Program-made: the position numbers and the translations under genes
Assembly (NCBI RefSeq): GCF_036711975.1
Contig: NC_091973.1
Span: 17,918,001 to 17,982,000, forward strand
Length of the DNA stretch: 64,000 bases
Source: Onthophagus taurus
Taxonomy: Eukaryota > Arthropoda > Insecta > Coleoptera > Scarabaeidae
Direction: 5' to 3'
In this document: positions 1-9,350 of the stretch, piece by piece
How the letters are laid out: every line of letters begins with the position of its first letter
Numbering within the stretch: position 1 is the first letter of the stretch
Notes under the pieces: model-generated
The model's database searches: none
Seen by the model: only the letters and a program-made list of their open reading frames with translations
Told to the model about the DNA's origin: nothing

Positions 1-1577
1 AAAATTCGTTCCATAACCTTTGACAACACCGGCAGCACACTTATTGGCCTCAGATCACTTAAAGCAGTTGGTGCGTTCGATTTAGGCAAGGGCTTTATCA
101 ACGCTTTTTTCCAGATGGTAGGGAATACACCACTAACAATACAAGTATTAATGAGATTACAAAGGTAAGGTGTAATATGTGAACAACACAAATCAATACA
201 TTTAATATTGAGGTAGTCATATCCGGAAGCTTTACTTTTGATAGTGCTGATAGCCTTTTCAATTTCGAACTCATCAACAGTATGAAAACCGAAGGTTAAA
301 TCATTTAGTTTATTGCAGTTATAAAAGTTTAGTAATTCATGATCAGGACTATGGCTTCTGGGTATTGCATTGACAAAAAAGTTGTTAATAGCGTTTGGGG
401 AACCAAGGTGTTTAGGTATTGAAATAATATTTCTTTTAAACATTCCGGCATTTCTCAATGAATTCCAGCTGTTATTTGTAATTCTCAATTGAAATTCAAA
501 GTATGCCTTACGTTCTAGAATTATTGATTTATTAACCAAATTACGCAACGACTTGTAATAATCCCATTTAGCAGATGTTTTATTTGACCGATAATTTGTA
601 AAGGCTTTATCTCTTAAGCTTTGCATAAATTTTATATTCTGTGTTATCCAAGGTGACGGGGGACCAGTATGTGTACTTACTTTGACGGGTGCATGGAGAT
701 CTAAGATATTAGTTATCTGTTCCATTAAGAATTCGGCTTTGACGTTAGACTCTTCTATATCAAAGATATAAGAAAAAGGAACTTGCCGAAGATCATTTAG
801 AAAACTGTCGTAATGAAAGTTTCCGAATGACCTGGCTATATTTTGAAAGCTTGATTTGATATGTGTTGCGCCCTTAAGGTTACAATAAATTATATTGTGA
901 TCTGAGATACCATGGGTGGTATACACACCACTTACGTTGACTGTATGGGGTTTCGAAATATAAAAAACGTCAATTAATGTAGAAGTCTGGCCCGTCACCC
1001 TTGTGGGGTCATTTATAAGCTGTACCAAACCAAAAGAATCACAAACATCTGTTAAAGCCATGGTTGACACGTTGCCCGGTATTAATAAATTAATATTCAA
1101 ATCACCAGTAAACACAACAGTGTCCACTGTCGGCACCACATTTGCAAACGTATTCTCCAACTCATTTAAGAATGATCTATAGAAAAACTTAGGTGGCCGA
1201 TAAGCAACGCCTACAGCAAAAGCGGTACCACCCAAGCGAAATGACAACCATAGCTGTTCGATAACATCAGTAGTATCAAGCACTCTATATTTAATGTTTC
1301 GCCTTATATATACCGCCACACCGCCACCTCTACCACCCCTATCCTTACGAAGGAAATAATAACCATCAATATCCAAGTCACTACAGTGTACAGAATCTGT
1401 TAACCACGTTTCTGTAAGACATATTATATCATAATGAGCGTTTTGAATAATGGTTTTTAGAGCATCAAAAGATGATAGCAGTGACCTGACATTTAAATGG
1501 CAGAAGGAAATCGTAGTGTTGAAGTTACAAATATTAAATACAAACGTAAGAAAAACGAAATGAACTGTTCTAAATAG
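1..1577 (-). CDS. Non-LTR retrotransposon ORF2, endonuclease plus start of reverse transcriptase (partial)
   Basis: An uninterrupted minus-strand frame of about 525 codons enters from a stop near 1578-1580 and runs off the left edge. It opens with the apurinic-type endonuclease motif HLNVRSLL near 1497, followed by a TETWL block, a GRGGGVAVY block, a TGDLNINLL block and a SDHN block near 930-910. A linker leads to the first reverse-transcriptase block (DLRPISVLPVLSK, around 20-60). The product would nick target DNA and reverse-transcribe the element's own RNA. No ATG precedes the endonuclease block, so the start may lie in an upstream exon or an overlapping ORF1, or the 5' end may be truncated. 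The motif style suggests a CR1- or Jockey-group element; the clade is an inference. No stop or frameshift was found in the part that is present, so this copy may be young. Confidence 0.85.
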
Positions 1578-1580
1578 CTA

Positions 1581-1860
1581 AAATTTAGAATATATATATA
1601 TAAATAATATTCAAAAAGAGAGAAAAACAAAATTAAATAAAACAACCAAACAAAGTAATGAAAGCACAAAAAAAAAATTACTATGGTGCTAGCTCCCGAG
1701 TGAAAACGAAACCAGCTGCATAATATAGTGCAAAGGAAATAAGACATAGCAAATTAAATTATTTAACTCAAAGGAAACCTAATTTGAATAACATATTGTT
1801 CTAAAAAAAAGAAAAAAAAAAGTAAATAGCAATAATAAATTATTTAACTTTACTGCGAGT
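1581..1860. other. AT-rich non-coding stretch
   Basis: AT-rich sequence with a TATATATA run near 1592-1603 and poly-A runs around 1670 and 1810. No coding, RNA or repeat structure is convincing. It probably holds the 5' region of the element to its left and a junction with the mariner fragment to its right. Confidence 0.4.
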
Positions 1861-2480
1861 TTTCACCCGCGCTAATATAATATCCTGTATACAATTGCGA
1901 ATTTTTGTTTGTAAGTCATCCAGATTGGTTGTCCTTTCTTCATCAAAACCATAGCTTAAATTTCGTCGTCAAAACCATAAATTTTCGATTTTAAATATCC
2001 CCATAGAAAAAAATCATTGGGGGCTAAATCTGGTGATCTAGGCGGCCAAGTTAACGTTCCGCAAATAGATATTACACGATTTGGAAATTGTGCGTTAAGA
2101 TACTCTTTAACTTGCCAGCTGTTGTGAGCCGGGCAACCATCTTGTTGGAACCAGATACTTCCAAATTGAACATTGTCTAATTGTTAAAGCGATGGGATTA
2201 CGTCATTTTGCAAAATGTTTAAATACTTATGACCATTTAAATTTCCTTCTATGAAAAAAGGACCGATAATATGGTCACCTACTAAGCCAGCCCAAACATT
2301 TAATTTTTGGGGATATTGTGTACGAGCCGCATAAACTTTGTGTTCATTGTCACGACTCCAATATCGAGCAACGCTGGGATTATGCCGACCATGCAAAGGA
2401 AATGTCGATTCATCGGTAAATAAAATACTTTTTTTTATAAAATCAACATTTGATCTCATACAACGGTGTAGTTGTTACTG
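1861..2480 (-). pseudogene. Tc1/mariner-superfamily transposase, C-terminal half, broken
   Basis: Read on the minus strand, the segment gives a DDE transposase core: a TDESTF block near 2405 with the first catalytic Asp, then a QYPQKLNVWAG block, then FQQDGCPAHN near 2150 with the second Asp, then WPPRSPDLAPNDFFLWGY near 2020-2060 with the third acidic residue. A stop at 2184-2186 interrupts the frame between the first and second Asp blocks, and the frame breaks again near the C-terminus. The N-terminal helix-turn-helix half is missing; a piggyBac-type end lies immediately beyond 2480. It is the same transposase type as the copies at 5347-6084, 42310-43265 and 50240-50530. It is not functional. 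Confidence 0.75.
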
Positions 2481-2547
2481 AAGGTATATACGCGAGTGGT
2501 GAGGAAAAATTACTAATACCTAAATCGTGTTACAACTTGTTGCTGGT

Positions 2548-2579
2548 GTCCTACATGTAGGACGCTAGGCATATCTGGG
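2548..2579 (+). mobile_element. piggyBac-type terminal sequence next to TTAA
   Basis: A perfect 16-bp palindrome (GTCCTACATGTAGGAC, 2548-2563) is followed after a few bases by TAGGCATATCTGGG and then TTAA (2580-2583). The same palindrome and terminus occur at the right end of the piggyBac element at 18978-19128, also ending at TTAA, the piggyBac target. This is therefore an orphan right end, with the rest of the element lost or reduced to the roughly 100 bp to the left. No matching left terminus was found nearby. Confidence 0.6.
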
Positions 2580-2760
2580 TTAAAGATGGTTTGTCTTTTT
2601 TTTTTATTTAACCTTATACTTTGTCCGATGGATTTACGAAGTTGATAACCTATGATTCACCTCAGCAACACTTCTGGTATGGGTCAGGAAAGGTAACAGA
2701 TTTGGTTTGGCCTTCCCAATGAGGTTGATGTTATAGATGTTAAATTATTCCATAAACTAG

Positions 2761-3098
2761 TTAGGATGACAATGCCACATCCCATGGTTTACTTAATCTT
2801 GTTCTGTAATCCGTCTTTATTATTGGTTCCCAAGTTACTTCTCCATGCACAGCGTCGATACAGTACCCGCTCAAAAACGAACAAGATACTCCACCACGGA
2901 GCCGAATTGTATCATCTTCCAAACTGATAGTGGCTAGATAGTCTTGCAAATGGATTTTGACAGTCCCTTGTACGACAACATCTTCCCAAGTTACTTCATT
3001 CTCTGTTTAAACTCCACCCACACAATCGCCGATAAAATTTAACTTCCCATGAAACATATGGGCTCCCATAATATTGATCGTACCATACTTATGAGCTT
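2761..3098 (-). pseudogene. Envelope-glycoprotein-like gene, downstream part, broken
   Basis: Minus-strand continuation of the envelope-like gene that starts at 8094, lying on the far side of Harbinger-1. The frame in phase with the upstream part begins at the insertion point, meets a stop near 3008, then stays open to a stop at 2761. Paired cysteines in a GYC-type motif and a GEVTW motif resemble insect retroelement and mononegavirus-like (chuvirus-type) glycoproteins; this is recalled family resemblance, not a search result. No membrane anchor is recognisable before the frame decays below 2761. It cannot make a full protein. Confidence 0.4.
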
Positions 3099-3922
3099 TT
3101 CAGCTGGGTCCACATCAATAAAAATTTACGTTGTGTGGACTGTATACGTTGTGTGGACTGTATACGTTGTATGTGGTGTGTGTGCGTGGCAATGTGGACG
3201 GTTTGACGCACAAACTGGCACACAAAAGTTTTCGCCGCACAGCACACATACGAACCATCGAAAGTCGGTTTTCTCCCGAACATCAAACGAATTTGCGGCA
3301 CACAGGATTTGTATGTGGACGTGTTGTTGAAGTGAAATAAACTTAGTTTCAAAGAGGTACCTATCTGGCGTAATTGTCTAGTAAGAGTATGTCTCAGCAT
3401 AGCAATATGTTCAAGAAAAAGTGCGCTGCATTCATAATAATGCACAATTTAATTAAAAAAAAGGAAGAAAGTCGCAAGAAAAGGCTGTATTGGATGAAAC
3501 ATTTGTACCAAAGCAGAAAAAATGAAGGTGAAGACGTACATTTATTGAACATATTATCGTTAAATGAAAGCACTGGTCACTTTAAGAACTTTTTAAGAAT
3601 GTCTGTACAAGTCTTCGAATTATTTATAAATTTGATTGGACCAAAAATCCAGAAGCAGGATACTAACTTCAGAGAAAGTATAAGTGTGAAGGACAGACTA
3701 GCTTTGACACTTCGTTTCTTAGCTACTGGAAATTCGTACACAAGTCTTCAGTACCTATTCAAAATATCTAAGCAAGCTATATCCATTATAGTTCCGCAAG
3801 TATGTAAAGCTTTACTTGATGTTCTACAAGATTGCATAAAGGTAAGTAAATGAAACAAACACATGCCATCAAAAAGAACTTTTATTTAAACATATTTTTA
3901 TTTTCAATTAGAAAAATTATTA

Positions 3923-6900
3923 TTAAAGATTTAAAAATTGAGATAATTCAAATGTTACCTCATTTTCTGTAGCCACTGTATTTTCCACAGTCACTGGATT
4001 TTCTGTAGTGACTGTATCTTTTGTAATGACTGTTTGTTCTGAGGATGTGGGAAGTTTGCTGGTAACAACCAGGTATTGGGGTTGGGGAGATGGTGATACT
4101 GATAAAGGTGGTGAGCTACTTTGTAATGAAATATCACGAACAGAATGTAATGGTGAAACTGAATGTTGGGAAGGGGACATGAAACATTGGGAACCATTTG
4201 GTGCCGCACCAAGTCTTGACAATTCTGCATCAAAAATTAAAGTATTAATTTTATGAGTCAAGACTGACTTTGTGTATGGATCGAACTGATTCAATTTTTC
4301 CGCGACATATTTAGCATATAGTTGTGTGCAATCTTCTTTTTCCATCGGTGCTTGTAAAAACTTATAAGCCATTTCTATACGCGGATCCTCGTCATTTTTC
4401 TTTGCTCGCTTTCTTATTTTACTTGCTGGTTGTGCTGATATAGGTGCTTGTGGTATAGCGAAGCTTGTATCAGTATCATTGTTGGTGCCAGAACCATTTA
4501 AATTATTGTCAGGTTGAACATCAGCGTTTACATTTAAACTGGGATTAGGCTGGGCATTAGCGTTTATATTTAAAGTAGAACAAGGTTGAGCTTCGGCGTT
4601 TACATTTTCCTATAAAAAATATATACAGGTGTTCATTTCAAAACTTTCCACCTCAATTTCTGTAAATTCGGAAGTTTAAAAAGAAAATCGCTGAAATAGG
4701 TAAAGAATAAAACCAAGGGGGACAACTTTTTATGTAAAAATTGACTCACTCACTTCAACCCCCCGCCGCCAGAAACCAACCCCTTAAAAATCTTAAATGG
4801 AAAGGGGTATCAAGTGATACCTCATTTTAAAGGTCTTTTAAGGTACTACATGTTAGTATTTATTTTTTTTTAAATTGATCGATTCGTTTTCGAAATTTTT
4901 GCGAAAATCTTTGTTTTGTATTTCCCGCTTTAATTAATATTAAAAACTTTAATCACCTTCTTAAAAGCAAGAATAAGTAATCTTTTATTATTAATTTATA
5001 AAATTAAATTACCATGTTCGTTTTTACAACGACCATTAAACCTTTATTATTTCGGAGCAATCGGAAATATTTAAGAAAACTAAACACGTATAATTATGAA
5101 TTAAACTAAATTTTATTGAAAGTATTTTACATTAAACCTGTATGAAAATTACTCTTGACTCGAATGGCCAAAAAAAGGAAAAAAAGAGACGAAATTTTTC
5201 TCTTTCTATAAACGAGTTATAGGCAGGCTCACAGTGCGAGAAAAGAATAAAATAAAAGTGCAATTCTAAACATAAGTTTATTTGGTTATTACTTAAACAA
5301 CTTTGTGTTATCCACTTAACAAAGTTATTTAAATAAAACAGCAGTAATGGTTTACAGTTTGCAGGAAAGGATTGAAATTGTATTAATGTATGGATCCCAA
5401 AATGAATGTGCTCGACGAACTGCCGCAGTTTTTAATGAAAGGCATCCAGATAAGAACGTATCTCATACATACGTCCTGAATCCCATGAAGAAATTCACTC
5501 AGACTGGGTCCGTTGCCAACATAAAACATAATGAGTCGAGAGTTTTGAACGAAACCGCTCAACTCGAAGTGTTGGGTCATTTCGGTATCAACCCCAATAC
5601 TTCATTGCGTCAGGTATCTCGTGCAACTGGTATATCCTTGGGTTCTGTTCATAAAGTTGTAAAACTTCACAAATTCCATCCTTATAAATTGAAAATACAT
5701 CAAGAGCTAACTGAAGACGATTTTGACAGGAGAATACAGTTTTGTGAAGAAGTGACCACTATTATTAATAATAACAACGTTTTTGTGAAAAATATATGCT
5801 TTAGTGATGAATGCACTTTTTCTTTAAATGGATTTGTAAATAAACATAACTGCAGATATTGGAGTAATGAAAACCCTCATCTGACTGTAGAAGGGCATAC
5901 ACAATATCCTGAAAAAGTTAATGTATGGGCCGGCATTTTGGGAGACAAAGTGATAGGTCCAGTGTTTATCGATGGAAATTTAAACGGCGAAGTGTACTTG
6001 GATATGTTAGAAAATACTATCAATCCACATACATTATCTAACAATACTGTAAAAAAGATTTTAAAAATGTATATTATATTTTAAGTACGATTCTATCACT
6101 GCAGATTGATTTTTTTAGATGCCTTCAACCCCAGAAGAATGGCTGGAAGTGGCTCGAGATTATGAGCAAATATGGAACTTTCCTCATTGCATTGGCGCAA
6201 TTGATGGGAAGCATGTTATTCTCCAAGCACCATTTAACAGTGCAAGTGAATACTATAATTACAAAGGCTTCTTTAGCATAGTACTTTTTGCTCTGGTCGA
6301 TGCGAATTATAACTTTCTTTATGTTAATATTGGATGTCAAGGTAGAATTTCTGACGGGGGAGTATTCAGAAACACAGAACTTTATAAAAAACTTGAGAGT
6401 AATACGTTAGGATTACCAACATAGGATATTCCCTATGTTATTGTAGGTGATGAAGCATTTACTTTGACAAAGAACGTAATGAAACCATTTGCAGGAGACC
6501 ATAGAAAAGGACCAAAAGAACGAATTTTTAATTATAGGTTGAGCAGAGCTAGAAGAGTTGTGGAAAATGTATTTGGCATAATTTCAGCTGTGTTTCGAGT
6601 TTTGAGAAAGCCATTTTTGCTAGAACCCAAAAAATGTGATTTAATAGTAATGACCATTGTGTATCTTCATAATTATTTAATGAGGAGCAAGAGTTCAAAG
6701 AAGATATACACTCCTCCTGGAACTTTTGATACAGAAGTGGAAGGGCGTTTAGTTGAAGGAACTTGGAGATCTTCAGAAACCATTGAAAACCTTAGGAATC
6801 TACGAAATATTCCACGAAGGTCAACATTTCAAGCAAATGAAGTCCGTGAAGGATTTTGTACTTATTTCACTATCGAAGGGGTGGTTGAATGGCAACTGGA

Positions 6901-7463
6901 TTATTAATATCTATCTATGGTATTCTGAACTCCATTTTCTATATTTGGAGTATTAATTCATTTGTAATTCAATTATTATTATAAACATGTTATAAACATA
7001 ACTTAAACAAAAAATTAAAGATTTGAAATTGTTTACTTACCAACTTTTCTTCTGAACTCAAGGTACTTCTAGGTTCGTCTTTGTCGAATAGAAAAGAAAA
7101 AGCTGGCAAAGCAAACCAATCGGATTTGTACACTTCTTCAGTTCCTTTAAAATAATAAAACAAAGCTTTTATACTGATGCAACATTTTTATAATACTAAA
7201 TGCTGATAATTACCAAAATACGTACCTTTGCCTGTTCCAATTGTCTTTTTTCCTTTAGCTCTTTCACGCCTTAAGGAGCCTAGTAAGCTGTTAATTTTCT
7301 TTTTAATGTCATCTACACATAATTCTAATATGCTTGCAATTTCTTGCCAGGCATCGAACTTCTTTTTTTTATTGAAGTAGAAAGGATGCTTCGGGTCCCA
7401 CAACACCTTCCTTTTACTATACTCTTTTATTAAAACTAAAACATTTTCTCTATCGAAATCCAT
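3923..7463 (-). CDS. Harbinger-1 MADF/Myb-like DNA-binding accessory protein, three exons
   Basis: Exon 1, 7463-7226, starts at the ATG before DFDRENVL and ends at donor G|GTACGT. Exon 2 is 7144-7041, from a TTAAAG acceptor to donor G|GTAAGT. Exon 3 is 4609-3923, after TTTTTTATAG. The phases agree and total 342 residues with no stop. The N-terminus has the MADF pattern (LIKEYSKRKVLWDPKH, AWQEIASIL, KKINSLLGSLRRERAK, WFALPAFSFL). Exon 3 has a threefold Asn-rich repeat (LN-V/I-NA-x-x-QP), a basic patch (KIRKRAKKN), a MAYKF-type tail helix and short VENTVATENEVT repeats. Harbinger elements usually encode such a protein to bind ends and import the transposase. The second intron (7040-4610) contains transposase exon 2 in antisense. 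A polyadenylation-like AATAAA lies just past the stop, near 3895. Confidence 0.8.
4622..6084 (+). mobile_element. Tc1/mariner-type element, 3'-truncated, inside Harbinger-1
   Basis: The left end begins near 4622 with TATACAGGTGTTCATTT, a variant of the TATACAGGGTGTTCCATTT terminus seen elsewhere in this window. The right terminus is missing: coding sequence stops at 6084 and transposase exon 2 of Harbinger-1 begins at 6119. The insertion lies within the transposase intron and within the antisense MADF intron, so it need not disrupt either coding sequence. Confidence 0.6.
5347..6084 (+). CDS. Mariner-type transposase with DUF4817-like N-terminus, C-terminally truncated
   Basis: A 245-residue frame from an ATG. 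Residues about 5-70 form the N-terminal helix-turn-helix region (YSLQERIEIVLMYG, CARRTAAVFNERHPD), and about 80-120 a second helix-turn-helix (LRQVSRATGISLGSVHKVV). The nuclease begins with SDECTFSLNG (first catalytic Asp, near residue 158), followed by QYPEKVNVWAGILGD and the GNLNGEVYLDML block. Family members are about 100 residues longer. The second and third acidic residues (QDG and SPDL blocks) are absent, and the last dozen residues are unrelated read-through, so catalysis is excluded. The open frame suggests a fairly recent truncation. The N-terminus aligns by eye with the minus-strand copy at 42310-43265. Confidence 0.8.
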   Translation: MVYSLQERIEIVLMYGSQNECARRTAAVFNERHPDKNVSHTYVLNPMKKFTQTGSVANIKHNESRVLNETAQLEVLGHFGINPNTSLRQVSRATGISLGSVHKVVKLHKFHPYKLKIHQELTEDDFDRRIQFCEEVTTIINNNNVFVKNICFSDECTFSLNGFVNKHNCRYWSNENPHLTVEGHTQYPEKVNVWAGILGDKVIGPVFIDGNLNGEVYLDMLENTINPHTLSNNTVKKILKMYIIF

Positions 7464-7715
7464 TATATTGATTTTGTTTAGATAAGGTTTAACCACCGAT
7501 AAATATAAACAAATTTATTTTTGCCACTTGTTGGAATAACTTACTAAAACATAACCTAACAAAATCATACTGCACACACAGACGGAGCAGGGCATACAAC
7601 ACACACAGCACAAATATTTATTGGCTGTGTGTGGTACTTTTACGCCGGTAAAAATTTTCGCCGCACAGTAAATTTAACACACACGCAAATTTTTATTGAT
7701 GTGGACCCAGCTTTA

Positions 7716-8094
7716 GACATTCCTCGGCGCCTAATGAATGTATGTGGGTTAGACTACCTCCTTGAACTTCTGAACTGTGACTGTGCATACCACAATGTGC
7801 TATTTTTCTAGTTATTTCTACCTTACAACTATATACTATCTGTCGGTGAATTTGGGCTCTTTGGACTACTTATACTTCTAACATGGTTTCTTCGTAGTTG
7901 GACTCTATTTGCGAACAATCACCAACGTTTCTTAACGATATTCGACTAACATTAACACTAGGAGCGCTACAATCGTATGCTATAATTGTTAATCCTATCC
8001 TTGAATAGGCTTCAATCCACAATAAGATAATTAATAGCGCTGAAACAAACAAAAACAAATATCCGATTTTCCCGCGTTTAACAAACAACAACAA
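7716..8094 (-). pseudogene. Envelope-glycoprotein-like gene, upstream part, broken
   Basis: Starts at an ATG at 8094 with a hydrophobic stretch (residues about 12-27) that looks like a signal peptide, then a Cys-containing ectodomain. A stop at 7870-7872 interrupts it, and the same frame continues with further Cys/His-rich sequence to the Harbinger-1 boundary at 7713. Position after a pol C-terminus and the leader/ectodomain layout support an envelope gene. The residue pattern resembles chuvirus-like or insect retroelement glycoproteins, from memory of those families. Such proteins mediate cell entry or fusion when intact; this copy has stops and is interrupted by a DNA transposon. Confidence 0.5.
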
Positions 8095-8146
8095 AAATTT
8101 ATATATTTTGTCTTTTTCTTTTTTTTATACCTATATACTTCTTACT

Positions 8147-8727
8147 TTACCTAAACCTAGTTGGGAGCTTTATAGCTCTCCTCTCCCGTCGTACGGCCAA
8201 CGGCTTTTCAAGAGATTCATCTACCGATTCTGATGCCCTATTAATAATACTATCGTTCTTCTGTTCCCTTTCTATTGCTAAAGGATTTTTGTAAAATTCG
8301 GTTGTTAATTCCGGTAACTCGTTAATGGTACTATCATTCTCCTGCTCAAGATTTTCGGCTATACTAGCATTACCGCTTACATCCAGTATTAATCGTCTGA
8401 AGCGCGTATTAATCCTGGGCGGGTCTCATCTAGCAAACCCTGCTGTCTAAAAGTCAAATTCGACGTAAGTAAGCTGATTATCGGCATATGAGGTTCAAAA
8501 TACTGGTCCTCGTTTACTACTTCATTGTGTGCATTCGAATCTGAGCATTTACGCTCCTTAAGAGTCGCTTCTTTGTTCGTTCTTAACGGTTTCAATCTAC
8601 TACTATGAACAATAGATTTTCGTTTCCCATTTGCCGACGTGATTTCGTAATTCTCTGGTCCCTTGATTTTAGGAACCATCAGTAATAGGCAAGTACTCGG
8701 TATATTAAAATTTGCGTATATACCCAA
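8147..8727 (-). pseudogene. LTR retroelement pol 3' end (integrase C-terminal tail)
   Basis: The frame at 8727-8389 contains PKIKGPENYEITSANGKR and VHSSRLKPLR, the pattern of a Gypsy-type integrase C-terminus that binds DNA and ends in a VHxSRLKP block. After a frameshift near 8390 the tail continues as an acidic, repetitive segment (two copies resembling PLAIERE/PLAVRRE) ending at TAA 8147-8149, about 50 bp before the envelope-like ATG. The reverse transcriptase and integrase core are absent: sequence beyond 8730 is unrelated. Confidence 0.6.
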
Positions 8728-8869
8728 CGTTTGTACCCGGTACGTACCTAATGGGTAAATACGGGATATATTGGAATTTGGGTAAATACCATGTACCCGG
8801 TATATACTTAACTGTTTTTACTTTATCAACTTAAGATACAAACTGTTGTTAAATTAATTCAAAGGACAC
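8728..8869. other. Short unassigned stretch with repeated GGGTAAATAC/TACCCGGTA motifs
   Basis: About 140 bp in which TACCCGGTA occurs near 8736 and 8794, and GGGTAAATAC near 8753 and 8780. These give it a partly inverted, partly tandem texture. No coding sequence. It separates the LTR-element remnant from the R1-like fragment. Confidence 0.35.
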
Positions 8870-9350
8870 TTAGGCTCCATTGGACCCCTTGTGCATACTC
8901 CCAACATAACTCTTGTAGTCAGTCAGAATCGATCCTAGAATCCTTTGTTCTGTTAAAGGCTGTCCGCACCTCACGTTTAAGTGTGGCAAGTTCGGGGCAC
9001 CACCAGATGGTAGCGCGCCCAGATACTGCCTCCTTGCTGTATCTTCGTCGCTTAAAGAATTGGAGTATTTCTCCATTATGCAGCAGTACGCTGGTTGTTT
9101 ACGACCCAGTTTTTCTAGTAAACTCGAAAGCGTGGATCTGAATTTCGCCACATCCGTCCTTCTTGGGTTACGGGCCAGTTTGTTTATGAACTTGGTGTTG
9201 CCAAGCTCAAAAGTAATCCACCTGTGGTCAGACATTGACACATTGTCGGAAACTCTCCAATTGTGGACTGAACTTGAGATAACCATGGAGGCTAGAGTGA
9301 TATCGATAATTGATTGACCTCTGGCAGTTACAAAGGTTGGTTCTGTGCCT
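8870..9350 (-). pseudogene. R1-like non-LTR retrotransposon endonuclease fragment
   Basis: Minus-strand frame giving the end of an apurinic-type endonuclease: a PTFVTARGQSIIDITLAS block near 9290-9340, then HNWRVSDNVSMSDHRWITF near 9200-9260 with the catalytic SDH, then a NPRRTD motif. This order is typical of R1-group elements. The remainder of the frame to 8870 is open but not recognisable. It is fused directly to BEL sequence at about 9351, so it is a chimeric junction rather than an intact element. Confidence 0.6.

Larger units (their letters stand above)
3389..6907 (+). pseudogene. Harbinger-1 transposase (HARBI1-type), two exons, one nonsense codon
   Basis: Exon 1 is 3389-3841, ending at a strong donor (G|GTAAGT). 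Exon 2 is 6119-6907, after a TTTTTTAG acceptor. The join is in frame and gives about 413 codons. Exon 1 encodes the N-terminal domain (KDRLALTLRFLATGNSY). Exon 2 holds the DDE nuclease: Asp in IGAIDGKHV, Asp in the SDGGVFRN block, acidic residue in GDEAF, then NYRLSRARRVVENVFGI. This protein cuts and joins transposon ends. A single TAG at 6422-6424, just before GDEAF, truncates it; the frame is otherwise open to 6907. The 2.3-kb intron contains the last MADF exon on the other strand plus a mariner fragment. ATG at 3389 was chosen because it is the first in-frame ATG. Confidence 0.82.
3102..7712 (+). mobile_element. PIF/Harbinger DNA transposon (Harbinger-1), near complete
   Basis: Terminal inverted repeats read AGCTGGGTCCACATCAATAA at 3102 and, inverted, at 7712. 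The flanking triplets are TTC (3099-3101) and TTA (7713-7715), which fits the TTA target duplication of this superfamily with one mutated base. The outer 200 bp at both ends are rich in GTGTGT and include an 18-bp direct repeat (GTGTGGACTGTATACGTT) near 3132-3170. The 4.6-kb element carries a transposase gene (+) and a MADF-domain gene (-), with a mariner fragment lying in introns of both. It inserted into the envelope-like gene of an older LTR element. Confidence 0.88.
2700..8730 (-). mobile_element. Old LTR retroelement remnant with pol 3' end and envelope-like gene, split by Harbinger-1
   Basis: Minus-strand order is pol C-terminus (8727-8147), envelope-like N-terminus (8094-7716), Harbinger-1 insertion, envelope-like continuation (3098-2761). 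The pol tail carries the pattern of a Ty3/Gypsy integrase C-terminus (VHSSRLKPLR), unlike the BEL elements here. LTRs were not recognised; the left limit, near 2590-2700, is uncertain and the right limit is a junction near 8730. Frameshifts and stops show an old, inactive copy. The Gypsy assignment rests on the integrase tail alone. Confidence 0.6.

Noticed and set aside
1493-1747. 84-codon hydrophobic frame (membrane protein)
   Set aside because: It overlaps the 5' part of the endonuclease frame, is AT-driven (Phe/Leu/Tyr) and has no supporting features.
3049-3445. Overlapping frames in the left end of Harbinger-1
   Set aside because: They arise from the GTGTGT-rich terminal repeat and read out of the transposon border. 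The real transposase start is at 3389.
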